NCBI RefSeq assembly: GCF_030813235.1
Contig: NZ_JAUSUB010000005.1
Coordinates: 124,001 to 188,000, forward strand
From: Cytobacillus purgationiresistens
GTDB taxonomy: Bacteria > Bacillota > Bacilli > Bacillales > Cytobacillaceae
Reading direction: 5' to 3'
Length of the DNA: 64,000 nt
Made by a program: the position numbers and the translations under genes. Each line of letters begins with the position of its first letter. Position 1 is the first letter of the stretch. The notes beneath the pieces were generated by a model. It saw only the letters and a program-made list of their open reading frames with translations. It ran no database searches and was not told where the DNA came from. Below, one piece after another: positions 63,692 to 64,000 of the stretch.

Positions 63692-64000
63692 TTGCACAGG
63701 CTTCCCGAAAATTATATAGGAGTTGAGTATCCCAATGAAATGCTGTCTATTATTAAAAGTGGGTTAAAGTCAAAAACAAAGCCGAAAAAAATACTTATAG
63801 CAGGTGCAGGCATTTCGGGATTAGTGGCAGCCTCCTTGCTCAAACAAGCCGGACACCAGGTTGCGGTCATTGAGGGAAATAGTCGAATAGGCGGAAGGAT
63901 ATACACAGTAAGGGAACCATTTACGAATGGAAACTATTTAGATTTAGGGGCAATGAGAATTCCAAACACACACGTCTTAGCCTTTGAATACATACGCAGA
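63692..64000 (+). CDS. Flavin monoamine oxidase family protein, 3' end outside the window
   Basis: TTG 63692 follows GGGGGAAAGG. The first 103 residues contain the FAD-binding motif KILIAGAGISGLVAASLLKQ, EGNSRIGGRIYTV and LDLGAMRIP, typical of amine oxidases and related flavoenzymes. The substrate (an amine or an amino acid) cannot be told from this part. Confidence 0.82.
   Translation, partial: MHRLPENYIGVEYPNEMLSIIKSGLKSKTKPKKILIAGAGISGLVAASLLKQAGHQVAVIEGNSRIGGRIYTVREPFTNGNYLDLGAMRIPNTHVLAFEYIRR

Overview
The window comes from a low-GC, endospore-forming Firmicute, most likely a Bacillaceae member. The reasons are strong AGGAGG-type ribosome sites, frequent TTG and GTG starts, B. subtilis-like gene sets (yndG-yndH-yndJ, csbD, sdaAB-sdaAA, LtaS-type synthase, Rap-Phr) and spore-surface genes. 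I cannot name the species. I see no rRNA, tRNA or CRISPR array.

Layout. (a) 1-5.0 kb: organic-acid uptake and catabolism, with a CitE/HpcH-type lyase, a TRAP transporter (dctQM divergent from dctP) and a tartrate/D-malate-type dehydrogenase. The divergent promoter region carries two copies of a palindrome and a cre-like site. (b) 5.1-9.6 kb: a FetAB-like metal exporter, a GAF-LuxR regulator and two short-chain dehydrogenases. (c) 9.6-17 kb: a holin-like protein, a large catalase, the serine dehydratase operon with its YheO-like regulator, a decayed IS1595 element and a Nudix hydrolase. (d) 17-37 kb: a cell-envelope and spore-surface island. It holds an LTA synthase-like enzyme, two DUF2642-like proteins (one frameshifted), five glycosyltransferases, nucleotide-sugar enzymes, a jelly-roll-like surface protein, a sulfotransferase, PAPS synthesis genes (cysC, sat) and a PHP phosphatase. 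Together they look like a pathway for a sulfated, 6-deoxyamino-sugar-containing surface glycan. (e) 37-46 kb: an M15 peptidase, CsbD, a DUF1835 protein, acetyltransferases, a LysE exporter, several gene fragments and the ynd operon. (f) 46.6-51 kb: an acyl-CoA catabolic operon (CaiB transferase, enoyl-CoA hydratase, two acyl-CoA dehydrogenases) behind a near-consensus sigma-A promoter. (g) 51-57 kb: a LysM-NlpC/P60 hydrolase, a broken Peptidase_G2 surface or phage-tail protein, selB, a type II pantothenate kinase and a YwaF-like membrane protein. (h) 58-61 kb: a Rap-type regulator translationally coupled to a Phr-like precursor that carries seven tandem copies of SKADFG, and a divergent 42-residue secreted two-cysteine peptide. 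Decayed IS3 sequence follows. (i) 61-64 kb: a small kinase-like protein, a TusA-YeeE sulfur uptake pair and the start of a flavin amine oxidase.

The two most interesting systems are the repeat-bearing Rap-Phr cassette (58.2-60.0 kb) and the putative sulfated spore-surface glycan island (about 17-37 kb), which has its own PAPS supply and possibly its own pAp disposal. Decayed genes and three copies of a family repeat show that the accessory parts have been reshuffled.
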